Positions 8,994-17,550 of a stretch of DNA of 64,000 bases are shown piece after piece (within the stretch, counting starts at the first letter, position 1; each line of letters starts with the position of its first letter). The stretch comes from Pseudoalteromonas sp. T1lg75. GTDB taxonomy: Bacteria; Pseudomonadota; Gammaproteobacteria; Enterobacterales; Alteromonadaceae. The notes beneath the pieces are model-generated. The model searched no databases and was not told the origin of the DNA. It saw only the letters and a list, made by a program, of their open reading frames with translations. Location: contig NZ_PQCD01000022.1 in assembly GCF_002964705.1 (NCBI RefSeq), positions 189,186-253,185 of the forward strand, read 5' to 3'. The translations under genes and the position numbers were made by a program.

Positions 8994-11807
8994 TTATTTT
9001 TTAATGGTAAGCGCGTCAGCGACTAACGCTTGTTGTTCTTTAGTATGGACGGCCATATAACCACATGCAGGAGCTGCAGAGGCTTTACGACCTGCGTATG
9101 TCAGGTTTGCACCCTCTGGAATTGAATTCCAGAAATGGTGTTGCGAGCAGTACCAAGCACCTTGGTTCTGCGGCTCTTCCTGACACCATACAAAATCTTT
9201 CACATGGCTGTAACGCTCAACAATATTCGCCATTTCCTGATGCGGGAATGGGTAAAGTTGTTCAACACGCACGATGGCAACATTATCGAGCTCTTGCTTG
9301 CGACGCTCTTGCAGTAGTTCGTAGTAAACCTTACCGCTACAGAACACCACGCGCTCAACTTTCTTCGCATCGAGATCATCGATCTCATCGATCATATTGT
9401 GGAATACGCCTTCAGAAAGCTCTTCCAGTGACGAAACCGCCAGCGGGTGACGTAGCAACGATTTTGGCGTCATTACGATCAGCGGACGACGAAGCGGACG
9501 TACCGCCTGACGACGAAGCATGGCGTAAACCTGCGCCGGAGTCGAAGGTACACACACCTGCATATTGTGATCCGCACACAGCTGAAGGAAACGTTCAAGA
9601 CGCGCCGAGCTGTGCTCCGGGCCCTGACCTTCGTAGCCATGTGGTAGCAAACAGGTTAGGCCACACAGACGGCCCCACTTTTGCTCACCCGAGCTTAGGA
9701 ATTGGTCGAATACAACCTGAGCGCCGTTAGCGAAGTCACCAAACTGTGCTTCCCACATAACCAGTGAGGTTGGCTCTGCCGTGGCATAACCGTATTCAAA
9801 TGCCAGTACCGCTTCTTCAGAAAGCACCGAGTCGTACACCTCGAAGGCGCCTTGGTTTTCGCTGATATGCTGCAGTGGCAAGTAGGTTGAGGCGTCGGTC
9901 TGGTTGTGTACAACCGCGTGACGGTGGAAGAAGGTACCACGACCCGAGTCCTGACCCGTAAGGCGGATGTCCGTGCCCTCTTCTACCATGGTTGCATAGG
10001 CAAGCGTTTCCGCCATACCCCAGTCCAGCTTTTTGTCACCGGCAGCCATGGCCTTACGATCGTCGTAAATTTTCTTAACGCGCGATTGTGCCTTATGGTT
10101 TTCTGGGTATGAAGCGACCTTGTTACCAAGCTCTTTAAGCTTCTCAACCGGCACGCTGGCATCGTATTGCGTATCCCAATCGTGACCAACGAACTTAGAC
10201 CACTCAGATGAGTGCTTAGTCTCTGGCTCAATTTCTTCAACCACACAGTGACCATCATCCAAACCGGCACGATAGCTATCGATCAGGTTTTTGATCTCTT
10301 GTTCGGTGAACAGGCCTTCAGAAATCAACTGCTGTGCATAGATTTCACGAGGTACCGCGTGCTTTTTGATTTTTTGATACATCAACGGCTGCGTTGCATT
10401 TGGCTCGTCGGCTTCGTTGTGACCGTGACGTCGGTAACACACCAAGTCGATAACCACATCGCGCTTAAACTGGTTACGGAAATCAAGGGCGATTTGCGTT
10501 ACAAAGGCAACCGCTTCCGGGTCGTCTGAGTTAACGTGGAAAATCGGCGCCTGAACCATCTTCGCGATGTCGGTACAGTAGTCTGTTGAACGGGTATCTT
10601 CGGCGTTAGAGGTAGTGAAACCAACCTGGTTATTAACCACGATACGTACGCTACCACCTACCTTAAAGGCGTTGGTTTGCGACATATTGAAAGTTTCTTG
10701 TACCACACCCTGACCGGCGATAGCCGAGTCACCGTGAATGGTAATTGGCAGTGCTTTTGAACCGCTTTCACAACCTAGACGGTCTAGACGAGCGCGCACC
10801 GAACCCATCACAACCGGGTTAACGATTTCAAGGTGCGACGGGTTAAATGCAAGTGCCATATGAACACTGCCGCCAGCGGTTGCGAAATCTGAAGAATAAC
10901 CCATGTGATATTTCACATCACCCGAGCCTAGCGTGTCATTGTGCTTACCGGCGAATTCGTCGAACAAGGCAGACGGGTTCTTACCCAGTACGTTTACAAG
11001 CACGTTTAGACGACCACGGTGGGCCATACCGATAACCGCTTCTTGCTGACCGCTTTCACCGGCACGGTGAATCAGCTCTTTCAGCATAGGTACTAGGGCG
11101 TCACCACCTTCAAGAGAGAAACGCTTGGCGCCTGGGAATTTAGCACCCAGGTACTTTTCTAGACCATCGGCAGCAATCAGACCTTTAAGGATACGCTTTT
11201 TGGTGGCGCTATCGAATTGCGGGCGAGCCTGCACCGATTCAAGACGTTGTTGTAACCAACGCTTCTCTTCGGTCGATGTGATGTGCATGTATTCAGCACC
11301 AATAGAACCACAGTAAGTAGTCTTAAGTGCTTGATATAGATCACCCAGTTTCATCATCTCACCGCCGGCGGCGAATGAACCTACATAAAACTCGGTATCG
11401 AAATCTTCTTTGGAAAGGCCGTGGAATTCTAAGTCTAAATCGCGTACGCGTTCACGCTGCCATAGACCCAAGGGGTCAAGGTTCGCATTTTGATGACCAC
11501 GGAAACGAAAAGCATTGATAAGTTGCAGAACTTTAATCTGTTTCGGGTCGCCCTGACCCCCTTCTGCAATAACTACTTCTCGGTGTTTATTTTTTGCCAG
11601 TTCGGCGAATTCGGCTCTAACTTGTGAATGCTTGGTTTCTACATCCACGCCTTCCACTTTTGGAAGTTGTTCGAACACTACACGCCATTCTTCTGGCACT
11701 GAAGTCACATCATCAAGATATGCTTCATAAAGCTCCTCAACATAAGCAACGTTGCCGCCGTATAGATGAGAAGACTCTAGCCATGCCTTCATCACACCAT
11801 CGTGCAT
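8994..11807 (-). CDS. sucA: 2-oxoglutarate dehydrogenase E1
   Basis: The thiamine-diphosphate E1 component decarboxylates 2-oxoglutarate and succinylates the lipoyl arm of SucB. The thiamine-diphosphate segment is recognisable at GDSAIAGQGVVQE and NNQVGFTT, and the N-terminus has the short E2-binding stretch followed by a region that includes AFRFRGHQNANLDPLG. Its 937 residues compare with 933 in E. coli. It stands between sdhB (114-base gap with a hairpin) and sucB (10-base gap). E3 (lpd) is not in this window. Confidence 0.98.
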   Translation of the reverse strand: MHDGVMKAWLESSHLYGGNVAYVEELYEAYLDDVTSVPEEWRVVFEQLPKVEGVDVETKHSQVRAEFAELAKNKHREVVIAEGGQGDPKQIKVLQLINAFRFRGHQNANLDPLGLWQRERVRDLDLEFHGLSKEDFDTEFYVGSFAAGGEMMKLGDLYQALKTTYCGSIGAEYMHITSTEEKRWLQQRLESVQARPQFDSATKKRILKGLIAADGLEKYLGAKFPGAKRFSLEGGDALVPMLKELIHRAGESGQQEAVIGMAHRGRLNVLVNVLGKNPSALFDEFAGKHNDTLGSGDVKYHMGYSSDFATAGGSVHMALAFNPSHLEIVNPVVMGSVRARLDRLGCESGSKALPITIHGDSAIAGQGVVQETFNMSQTNAFKVGGSVRIVVNNQVGFTTSNAEDTRSTDYCTDIAKMVQAPIFHVNSDDPEAVAFVTQIALDFRNQFKRDVVIDLVCYRRHGHNEADEPNATQPLMYQKIKKHAVPREIYAQQLISEGLFTEQEIKNLIDSYRAGLDDGHCVVEEIEPETKHSSEWSKFVGHDWDTQYDASVPVEKLKELGNKVASYPENHKAQSRVKKIYDDRKAMAAGDKKLDWGMAETLAYATMVEEGTDIRLTGQDSGRGTFFHRHAVVHNQTDASTYLPLQHISENQGAFEVYDSVLSEEAVLAFEYGYATAEPTSLVMWEAQFGDFANGAQVVFDQFLSSGEQKWGRLCGLTCLLPHGYEGQGPEHSSARLERFLQLCADHNMQVCVPSTPAQVYAMLRRQAVRPLRRPLIVMTPKSLLRHPLAVSSLEELSEGVFHNMIDEIDDLDAKKVERVVFCSGKVYYELLQERRKQELDNVAIVRVEQLYPFPHQEMANIVERYSHVKDFVWCQEEPQNQGAWYCSQHHFWNSIPEGANLTYAGRKASAAPACGYMAVHTKEQQALVADALTIKK

Positions 11808-11876
11808 TTATAAGCCCTTTTATCTAGCGCAGATTTACATTGTCTAGCCTACTCAGTAATTGAGTAAGTGATCGAA

Positions 11877-11904
11877 GAATGGCCAGACAGATGTCTAGCC
11901 ATTC
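11877..11904. repeat. Hairpin between sdhB and sucA
   Basis: An inverted repeat (GAATGGC-x-AGAC/GTCT-x-GCCATTC, one mismatch pair) lies in the 114-base sdhB-sucA gap. No long U-run follows on the minus strand, so it looks more like an RNA-stabilising or partially terminating element than a full terminator. A second short repeat, ACTCA/TGAGT, sits at 11851-11865. Confidence 0.5.
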
Positions 11905-11921
11905 TTTGCGTTATTATGCCC

Positions 11922-12638
11922 TTAAACAGAACGATTAAGAAGCATTGATTTGATTTGACCAATCGCTTTAGTCGGATTCAAGCCTTTCGGGCACACGTTG
12001 ACACAGTTCATGATGTTGTGACAACGGAATACGCTAAATGCGTCGTCCAAATCGGCCAAGCGTTCTTCGGTTGCTGTATCACGGCTATCCGCCAAGAAGC
12101 GATAAGCGTGTAACAAGCCAGCTGGGCCAATAAATTTGTCTGGGTTCCACCAGAAACTCGGACAAGAAGTAGAACAACACGCACACAAGATACACTCGTA
12201 TAGGCCGTCAAGCTTGTCACGCTCTTCAATTGATTGAAGGCGCTCGCCTGCTGCCGGCGTGTCATTGATTAGGTACGGCTTCACTTTCTCGTATTGGGTA
12301 TAGAACTGAGTCATATCAATTACGAGGTCGCGCACTACCGGTAGACCTGGAAGTGGACGAATAACTACCTTACCTTTGCCGTTTTTCTGCAACGCAGAAA
12401 TAGGCGTGATACAGGCAAGGCCGTTTTTGCCGTTCATGTTAACACCGTCAGAACCACATACACCTTCGCGGCAAGAACGACGGAATGCCAGGCTTGGATC
12501 TTGTTCTTTTAACAGAATCAAGGCATCAAGCACCATCATATCGCGGCCTTCTTCCACCTCTAGGGTGTAGTCCTGCATGCGCGGTGCGTTATCCACATCT
12601 GGATTGTAACGATAAACAGATAATTCTAAAGTTGCCAT
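11922..12638 (-). CDS. sdhB: Succinate dehydrogenase iron-sulfur subunit
   Basis: SdhB passes electrons from the flavin of SdhA to quinone through three Fe-S clusters. Cysteine groups for the 2Fe-2S (SCREGVCGSDG), 4Fe-4S (CILCACCSTSCP) and 3Fe-4S (CHNIMNCVNVCP) clusters are all present. Two ATG codons lie six bases apart. I chose the second (MATLELSVYRYN) because the AGGAGA ribosome-binding site is seven bases from it and the 238-residue product equals the E. coli length. It follows sdhA by 11 bases. Confidence 0.96.
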   Translation of the reverse strand: MATLELSVYRYNPDVDNAPRMQDYTLEVEEGRDMMVLDALILLKEQDPSLAFRRSCREGVCGSDGVNMNGKNGLACITPISALQKNGKGKVVIRPLPGLPVVRDLVIDMTQFYTQYEKVKPYLINDTPAAGERLQSIEERDKLDGLYECILCACCSTSCPSFWWNPDKFIGPAGLLHAYRFLADSRDTATEERLADLDDAFSVFRCHNIMNCVNVCPKGLNPTKAIGQIKSMLLNRSV

Positions 12639-12649
12639 CGTCATCTCTC

Positions 12650-14422
12650 CTAGTAAGTACGAGCTTTAGGTGGGAACGCTTCACGTAGCTTAGGCGCGTA
12701 GTTAACGTCACGTTTTGACATCTGCTCTGTCTCAGGGTTGTAGATACTGTGACATAGCCAGTTGTCATCATCACGCTCTGGGAAGTCGAAGCGTGAGTGT
12801 GCACCACGGCTCTCGGTACGGAAGTTTGCAGCAACCGCTGTCGAGTAAGCAGTTTCCATCAGGTTATCTAGTTCTAGACATTCAATACGTTGAGTATTGA
12901 AGTCGCTTGATTTGTCATCAAGACGGGCGAACTGAAGACGCTCACGGATTTCTTTAAGCTCTTTAAGACCAGTCGCCATAGCATCACCTTCGCGGAATAC
13001 CGAGAAGTTAAGCTGCATGCACTGTTGTAGGTCTTTCTTAATTTGCACTGGGTCTTCACCTTGACCAGGTTTAGACGTTTCCCAACGATTGAAGCGCGCA
13101 AGGGCACCGTCAATGTTGTCAGTTGAAGCTTCACGCTGCGCTTGGTAGTCGTTCAGGTAAGTACCTAGGAAGTTACCCGCGGCACGGCCGAATACTACAA
13201 GGTCAAGCAGTGAGTTACCACCTAGACGGTTAGCACCGTGTACAGATACACAGGCAATTTCACCTACCGCGAATAGACCTTCTACCAGCTTTTCGTTACC
13301 AGCATCATCAATGTTCAGAACCTGACCATTAACGTTAGTCGGTACACCACCCATCATATAGTGACAGGTTGGGATAACTGGAATTGGCTCTTTTGCAGGA
13401 TCTACGTGGGCGAATGTTTTCGCCAGGTCACATACGCCAGGAAGACGTAGGTTAAGCGTTTCTTCACCTAAGTGGTCTAGCTTAAGTTTGATGTGAGGAC
13501 CCCAAGGACCTTCACAGCCACGACCTTCACGGATCTCAGTCATCATTGAACGAGCAACAACGTCACGTGATGCCAAGTCTTTAGCATTTGGCGCATAACG
13601 CTCCATGAAACGCTCGCCGTCTTTGTTTAGAAGGTAACCACCTTCACCACGACAACCTTCCGTTACCAGTACACCGGCACCGGCGATACCGGTTGGGTGG
13701 AACTGCCACATTTCCATGTCTTGCATTGAAACGCCGGCACGCGTTGCCATACCAACACCGTCACCTGTGTTGATGTGTGCGTTTGTGGTAGAGGCGAAGA
13801 TTCGACCTGCACCACCTGTTGCAAGCACGACCGCTTTAGACTTGAAGTAAACCACTTCACCGGTTTCGATGTCGATTGCTGTACAACCCATAACGGCACC
13901 GTCGTCGTTCTTAACTAGATCTAGTGCATACCACTCAGAATATACGTTGGTTTTGTTCTTAACGTTCTGCTGGTATAGGCAGTGAAGAAGTGCGTGACCT
14001 GTACGGTCTGCCGCAGCTGCTGTACGCGCAGCCTGCTCACCACCAAAATTCTTCGACTGACCGCCGAAAGGACGCTGATAAACACGGCCATTTTCAAAAC
14101 GTGAAAATGGAAGACCCATGTTTTCTAGCTCGGTAATCGCTTCCGGGCCTGTTTTACACATGTATTCGATAGCGTCTTGGTCACCGATGTAATCAGAACC
14201 TTTAACGGTATCGTACATGTGCCATTCCCAGTTATCCTCGTGCGAGTTACCTAGCGCTACGGTGATACCACCCTGCGCCGATACCGTGTGAGAACGAGTT
14301 GGGAAAACTTTAGAAATAAGAGCACAAGACTTGCCCGATTCGGTGATAGCCAGTGCTGCACGCATACCTGCGCCGCCGGCACCAATTACTACCGCATCAA
14401 ATTCGCGAACTGAATATTTCAC
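12650..14422 (-). CDS. sdhA: Succinate dehydrogenase flavoprotein subunit
   Basis: SdhA oxidises succinate to fumarate with covalently bound FAD. The dinucleotide-binding motif VVIGAGGAG lies near residue 11 and the FAD-linking histidine is H45 in SHTVSAQGG. The substrate-site segment HPTGIAGAG and the Arg-containing SRDVVARS are intact. Its 590 residues compare with 588 in E. coli. Translation starts at GTG, two bases after the sdhD stop codon, and the first residues align with E. coli SdhA. It belongs to the sdhCDAB operon. Confidence 0.98.
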   Translation of the reverse strand: MKYSVREFDAVVIGAGGAGMRAALAITESGKSCALISKVFPTRSHTVSAQGGITVALGNSHEDNWEWHMYDTVKGSDYIGDQDAIEYMCKTGPEAITELENMGLPFSRFENGRVYQRPFGGQSKNFGGEQAARTAAAADRTGHALLHCLYQQNVKNKTNVYSEWYALDLVKNDDGAVMGCTAIDIETGEVVYFKSKAVVLATGGAGRIFASTTNAHINTGDGVGMATRAGVSMQDMEMWQFHPTGIAGAGVLVTEGCRGEGGYLLNKDGERFMERYAPNAKDLASRDVVARSMMTEIREGRGCEGPWGPHIKLKLDHLGEETLNLRLPGVCDLAKTFAHVDPAKEPIPVIPTCHYMMGGVPTNVNGQVLNIDDAGNEKLVEGLFAVGEIACVSVHGANRLGGNSLLDLVVFGRAAGNFLGTYLNDYQAQREASTDNIDGALARFNRWETSKPGQGEDPVQIKKDLQQCMQLNFSVFREGDAMATGLKELKEIRERLQFARLDDKSSDFNTQRIECLELDNLMETAYSTAVAANFRTESRGAHSRFDFPERDDDNWLCHSIYNPETEQMSKRDVNYAPKLREAFPPKARTY

Positions 14423-14770
14423 TTAAACACCCCATAGAACGAATAGGCCGATTACTACGTAAGTAAGCGCCATAAGGTTTAGTACGAAGCCAAGAAACGC
14501 GCGTAGTTGAGCGTTCTTTACGTAGTCAGTTAGTACCTGCCAAAGGCCGATACGTGCATGCACCATGATGCAAGTCAGTGCCACAAGCGTGAACACTTTC
14601 ATTGCTAGGTTGCCGAAAAGGCCTGACCATGCTTCATAGGTTAGTGCTGGAGTGCAAAGCAGATAACCAATAATAAAGAGTGCATATGCGCTGATTACTA
14701 ACGCGGTAGCACGAAGAGATACGAAATCCTGAACGCCATTGCGCTTAAGAGATGCTTGATTTAAGACCAT
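14423..14770 (-). CDS. sdhD: Succinate dehydrogenase membrane anchor, cytochrome b subunit
   Basis: A 115-residue integral membrane protein with three hydrophobic segments that, with SdhC, binds haem b and quinone and anchors SdhAB. The start MVLNQASLKRNGVQDF and the end VIGLFVLWGV resemble E. coli SdhD, also 115 residues. An upstream in-frame start would add 12 residues but lies inside sdhC and lacks family support. The chosen ATG overlaps the end of sdhC by 10 bases, indicating translational coupling. HARIGLWQVLTDY carries the conserved histidine and the tyrosine of the quinone region. Confidence 0.95.
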   Translation of the reverse strand: MVLNQASLKRNGVQDFVSLRATALVISAYALFIIGYLLCTPALTYEAWSGLFGNLAMKVFTLVALTCIMVHARIGLWQVLTDYVKNAQLRAFLGFVLNLMALTYVVIGLFVLWGV

Positions 14771-15138
14771 AGCCAAACTCCCGCTAAAACAGCAACAATT
14801 ACCCACAACACGAAACCAGCTTTTGCAGTCGCGTTAGCTGAGTCTAATTCTTTCCACGGACCCAAATCTTGGATTAAGTGGCGTACACCTGCGATGAAGT
14901 GATACGAAAGAACGGTGAGGGTACCCCAGGCGATAAATTTGGCAACAAACCCGGTTAACAGGCTTTTGACAAATTCAAATCCTTCCGGAGAAGATAAAGA
15001 CTCAGCCCATGCCCAAATCACAAAGGTCAAGGCAAAGAACATTGCTACACCGGTGACGCGGTGAAGAATTGAAGCTTTGGCCGTTGCTGGCATAGAGATG
15101 GTCGTTAGATCGAGATTTACAGGTCTTTGCTTTTTCAC
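14761..15138 (-). CDS. sdhC: Succinate dehydrogenase cytochrome b556 subunit
   Basis: A 125-residue membrane protein with three transmembrane segments and the family signature KKQRPVNLDL at the N-terminus. SYHFIAGVRHLIQDLG contains the histidine equivalent to the haem ligand. It starts at GTG, and E. coli SdhC aligns from the same VKKQRP stretch. It opens the sdhCDAB-sucAB array and faces away from gltA across a 427-base regulatory gap. Confidence 0.95.
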   Translation of the reverse strand: MKKQRPVNLDLTTISMPATAKASILHRVTGVAMFFALTFVIWAWAESLSSPEGFEFVKSLLTGFVAKFIAWGTLTVLSYHFIAGVRHLIQDLGPWKELDSANATAKAGFVLWVIVAVLAGVWLWS

Positions 15139-15189
15139 AGTTACTTGCCCATCTTGCTCACATTGAAAAATAGAGCCATCTACATTGTT

Positions 15190-15220
15190 TTTATAACCAT
15201 TTATGCATCACTGCATAAAT
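15190..15220 (-). promoter_or_regulatory. Palindrome next to a possible sdhC promoter
   Basis: A perfect inverted repeat with 9-base arms and a 4-base spacer (ATTTATGCA at 15199-15207, TGCATAAAT at 15212-15220) lies about 60 bases before sdhC. A minus-strand -10 candidate TATAAA sits at 15190-15195, so the palindrome would overlap the spacer and -35. This fits an operator site, but I do not recognise the binding protein. Confidence 0.4.
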
Positions 15221-15409
15221 GCGCTCACAGAAATAAACCGCAGACATGCGAAAAATTCACTTTAGGTGTTCGACTTTAAAGCGAATTTCCACTGATTTGT
15301 CATAATCGGTTTACTCAAAGACGTTACGGTATTGAACCTCAGACAGTATATAAGTCTGTAGAGGATATTACAATTCTTGTTTAGTCTCGCAGGTTTGCGA
15401 ATTAGCCAT

Positions 15410-15493
15410 TGGTATAATATTTAATCTGCGAGGAATATTTATTATACGAATATGCATTAAAATTGACTTTCTACCCCTCTTGTACGTTAGAAT
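15410..15493 (+). promoter_or_regulatory. Candidate gltA promoters
   Basis: Two plus-strand signals precede gltA. The first is an extended -10, TGGTATAAT (15410-15418). The second is TTGACT (15463-15468) with TAGAAT (15488-15493), whose 19-base spacing is long. An imperfect inverted repeat (15412-15421 with 15434-15447) overlaps the first -10. The rest of the gap, 15221-15409, shows no gene. Confidence 0.45.
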
Positions 15494-15565
15494 GATCGCA
15501 ATTTGCTTAACATTAGTATCACGCATAACAGCAGCAGCTTGTTATTCTTATTAGGAGATAAATAG

Positions 15566-16852
15566 ATGGCAGATAAGAAAGCCACAGTTCATATCGATGG
15601 ACACGACCCGATCGAGCTTCCAATTTATGAAGGCACAGCGGGTCAAGACGTTATCGACGTTCGTACCTTGGGCTCTCACGGTTACTTCACTTATGACCCA
15701 GGTTTTATGTCGACTGGCTCTTGTGACTCATCTATCACCTACATCGATGGCGCCAAGGGTGTACTACTACACCGCGGTTACCCTATCGACCAGCTAGCAG
15801 AAAACTCAAACTACACCGAGCTTTGCTACCTTCTTCTTAACGGCGAACTGCCTACCGCAGAACAGCTTGAGAAATTTTCAAACTCAATCACATTAAGCAC
15901 CATGGTTCACGAGAAAGTAGCCGCTTTCTTCCAGGGCTTCCGTGTTGATGCTCACCCAATGGCGATGCTATGTGGTGTGGTTGGTGCTATGTCTTCTTTC
16001 TACCACCAGGACCTGGATATTGCCGACCCTGCACAGCGTAAGCGCAGCGCAATCCGCTTGGTAGCTAAGTTGCCTACTATCGCGGCCATGGCGTACAAAT
16101 ACACCATTGGTCAGCCTTTCGTTTACCCACGTAACGACTTGAGCTACGCGGAGAACTTCCTACACATGATGTTCTCCGTACCGTCTGAAGAATACAAGGT
16201 AAGCCCAGTGCTAGCGAAAGCAATGGATCGTATCTTTATGCTTCACGCCGACCACGAGCAAAATGCGTCGACTTCTACAGTACGTATCGCTGGTTCCTCT
16301 GGCGCTAACCCTTATGCATGTATCGCAGCCGGTATCGCGTCACTGTGGGGCCCTGCTCACGGCGGTGCTAACGAGGCTTGCTTGACCATGCTACAAGAAA
16401 TCGGTTCGGTTGACCGTATCGACGAATACGTTGCTAAAGCCAAAGACAAGAACGACCCGTTCCGTCTAATGGGCTTCGGTCACCGCGTTTACAAGAACTT
16501 CGACCCACGCGCTACAGTAATGCGTGAAACCTGTCACGAAGTACTGAAAGAGCTTAACATCGAAGATCCACTACTAGACGTAGCTATGCGCCTAGAGCAA
16601 ATCGCCCTAGAAGACCCGTACTTTGTTGAGAAGAAGCTATACCCGAACGTAGACTTCTACTCAGGCATCATTCTTAAGGCTATCGGTATTCCTACCAGCA
16701 TGTTCACCGTTATCTTTGCCATGGCCCGTACCGTAGGTTGGATCTCACACTGGGATGAAATGCTATCTCAGCCTGGTCACAAGATCAGCCGCCCACGTCA
16801 GCTATACAAAGGCGCAACTATGCGTGACTACGTAAGCCAGGATAAGCGTTAA
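15566..16852 (+). CDS. gltA: Citrate synthase, type I
   Basis: Citrate synthase condenses acetyl-CoA and oxaloacetate at the entry of the TCA cycle. At 428 residues it is the size of the NADH-sensitive hexameric type of Gram-negative bacteria. The active-site histidines lie in [10 protein letters not shown] and [14 protein letters not shown], and the catalytic aspartate in NVDFYSGI. A good ribosome-binding site (TAGGAGAT) precedes the ATG. It is divergent from sdhC, as in E. coli, and ends at a strong terminator. Confidence 0.98.
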   Translation: MADKKATVHIDGHDPIELPIYEGTAGQDVIDVRTLGSHGYFTYDPGFMSTGSCDSSITYIDGAKGVLLHRGYPIDQLAENSNYTELCYLLLNGELPTAEQLEKFSNSITLSTMVHEKVAAFFQGFRVDAHPMAMLCGVVGAMSSFYHQDLDIADPAQRKRSAIRLVAKLPTIAAMAYKYTIGQPFVYPRNDLSYAENFLHMMFSVPSEEYKVSPVLAKAMDRIFMLHADHEQNASTSTVRIAGSSGANPYACIAAGIASLWGPAHGGANEACLTMLQEIGSVDRIDEYVAKAKDKNDPFRLMGFGHRVYKNFDPRATVMRETCHEVLKELNIEDPLLDVAMRLEQIALEDPYFVEKKLYPNVDFYSGIILKAIGIPTSMFTVIFAMARTVGWISHWDEMLSQPGHKISRPRQLYKGATMRDYVSQDKR

Positions 16853-16900
16853 GCGCCCTGCTGTAGGCACTAAGTAGTAAACATCTACTTAACTACGATG

Positions 16901-16940
16901 AAATCGGCTAAAGAATTCTCTTTAGCCGATTTTGTTTTTT
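16901..16940 (+). terminator. Terminator after gltA
   Basis: A 13-bp perfect stem (AAATCGGCTAAAG/CTTTAGCCGATTT) with a six-base loop is followed by a T-rich tract, 48 bases beyond the gltA stop. Confidence 0.85.
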
Positions 16941-17377
16941 GGGGCTTTTGCAAAGTAAAATGAACGAAAGCTGAAAAAACAAAATTCCTATCTTTAAAAT
17001 CTTTAAAATCAATATGTTATAGAACCAAAAACTAATTATCACCCCGTTTGGTTCATGGTGAAAATGAAGCCTTACTGAATGTTCTTGTAAATATATAAAT
17101 TTATTTCGTGCCTATCTAAACTCTATATCTTGATCTAATTTCCTGCCTATCTTTTCAGCATCTAATTGAGTTTCATAACGTTTTTTCAGCCTTCAAAAAT
17201 CTAATGAAAAAACATTAAAAATTCTCCCTTAGATTACTTGCTTGAGCTGATCATTTTTTATACCATCCCTCCACGAATCGTATGGAATGTAAACAACAGG
17301 CACTTCCTTACTGATATGAGCTTAAAAGCCGTTTTTACTAATTTTACGCTCAAGCATACAGATATTGTTAGCTAGAA
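16941..17377. other. AT-rich intergenic stretch
   Basis: No credible coding region is seen. The sequence is much richer in A and T than its neighbours. It holds a short tandem repeat (CTTTAAAAT twice, about 16992-17010), a direct repeat TGCCTATCT (17109 and 17144) and a 9-bp inverted repeat GTTTTTTCA/TGAAAAAAC (17180-17213). It must also carry the promoter for the riboswitch-controlled gene downstream, which I could not place with confidence. Confidence 0.5.
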
Positions 17378-17460
17378 AAAGGCAAATTAAGGGAAACCTT
17401 GATACGCAAAACGACCGGCCTAAGGACATTGTCTAAGGCAGCGGAGTTGCCGAGGCGATG
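17378..17460 (+). promoter_or_regulatory. Cyclic-di-GMP-I (GEMM) riboswitch aptamer
   Basis: The conserved GEMM-I blocks appear in the right order and spacing. These are GGCAAA (17381-17386), a hairpin TTAAGG-GAAA-CCTTGA (17387-17402) capped by a GAAA tetraloop, ACGCAAA (17404-17410), CCGGCCTAAGG, the region of the tetraloop receptor (17415-17425), and GGCAGCGGAGTTGCCG (17437-17452). The pattern matches the Vibrio cholerae Vc2 aptamer closely. It lies about 90 bases before the ATG of the M11-type metalloprotease gene on the same strand. No U-run terminator is visible between aptamer and start codon. The small hairpin 17457-17470 may belong to the expression platform. Whether the ligand switches expression on or off cannot be read from the sequence. 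Confidence 0.92.
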
Positions 17461-17550
17461 ATATGTCATCTCCCTCTTCCCGTTTTCATGCACGAACACT
17501 TTATTCGCTTTGTTGCGCTGTATCGCTGAGCTATTTTGATGTAGGTAAAC

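Noticed and set aside
9065..9730. A 221-codon open frame antisense to sucA
   Set aside because: The product is Arg/His/Pro-rich with no domain, and sucA on the other strand is unmistakable.
11877..11904. Full terminator between sdhB and sucA
   Set aside because: The stem is good but there is no U-run in the direction of transcription, so complete termination is not supported.
15199..15220. Palindrome at sdhC as an ArgR box
   Set aside because: The arms read ATTTATGCA with a TCAC centre and lack the AT-rich centre and TGAAT arms of ARG boxes.
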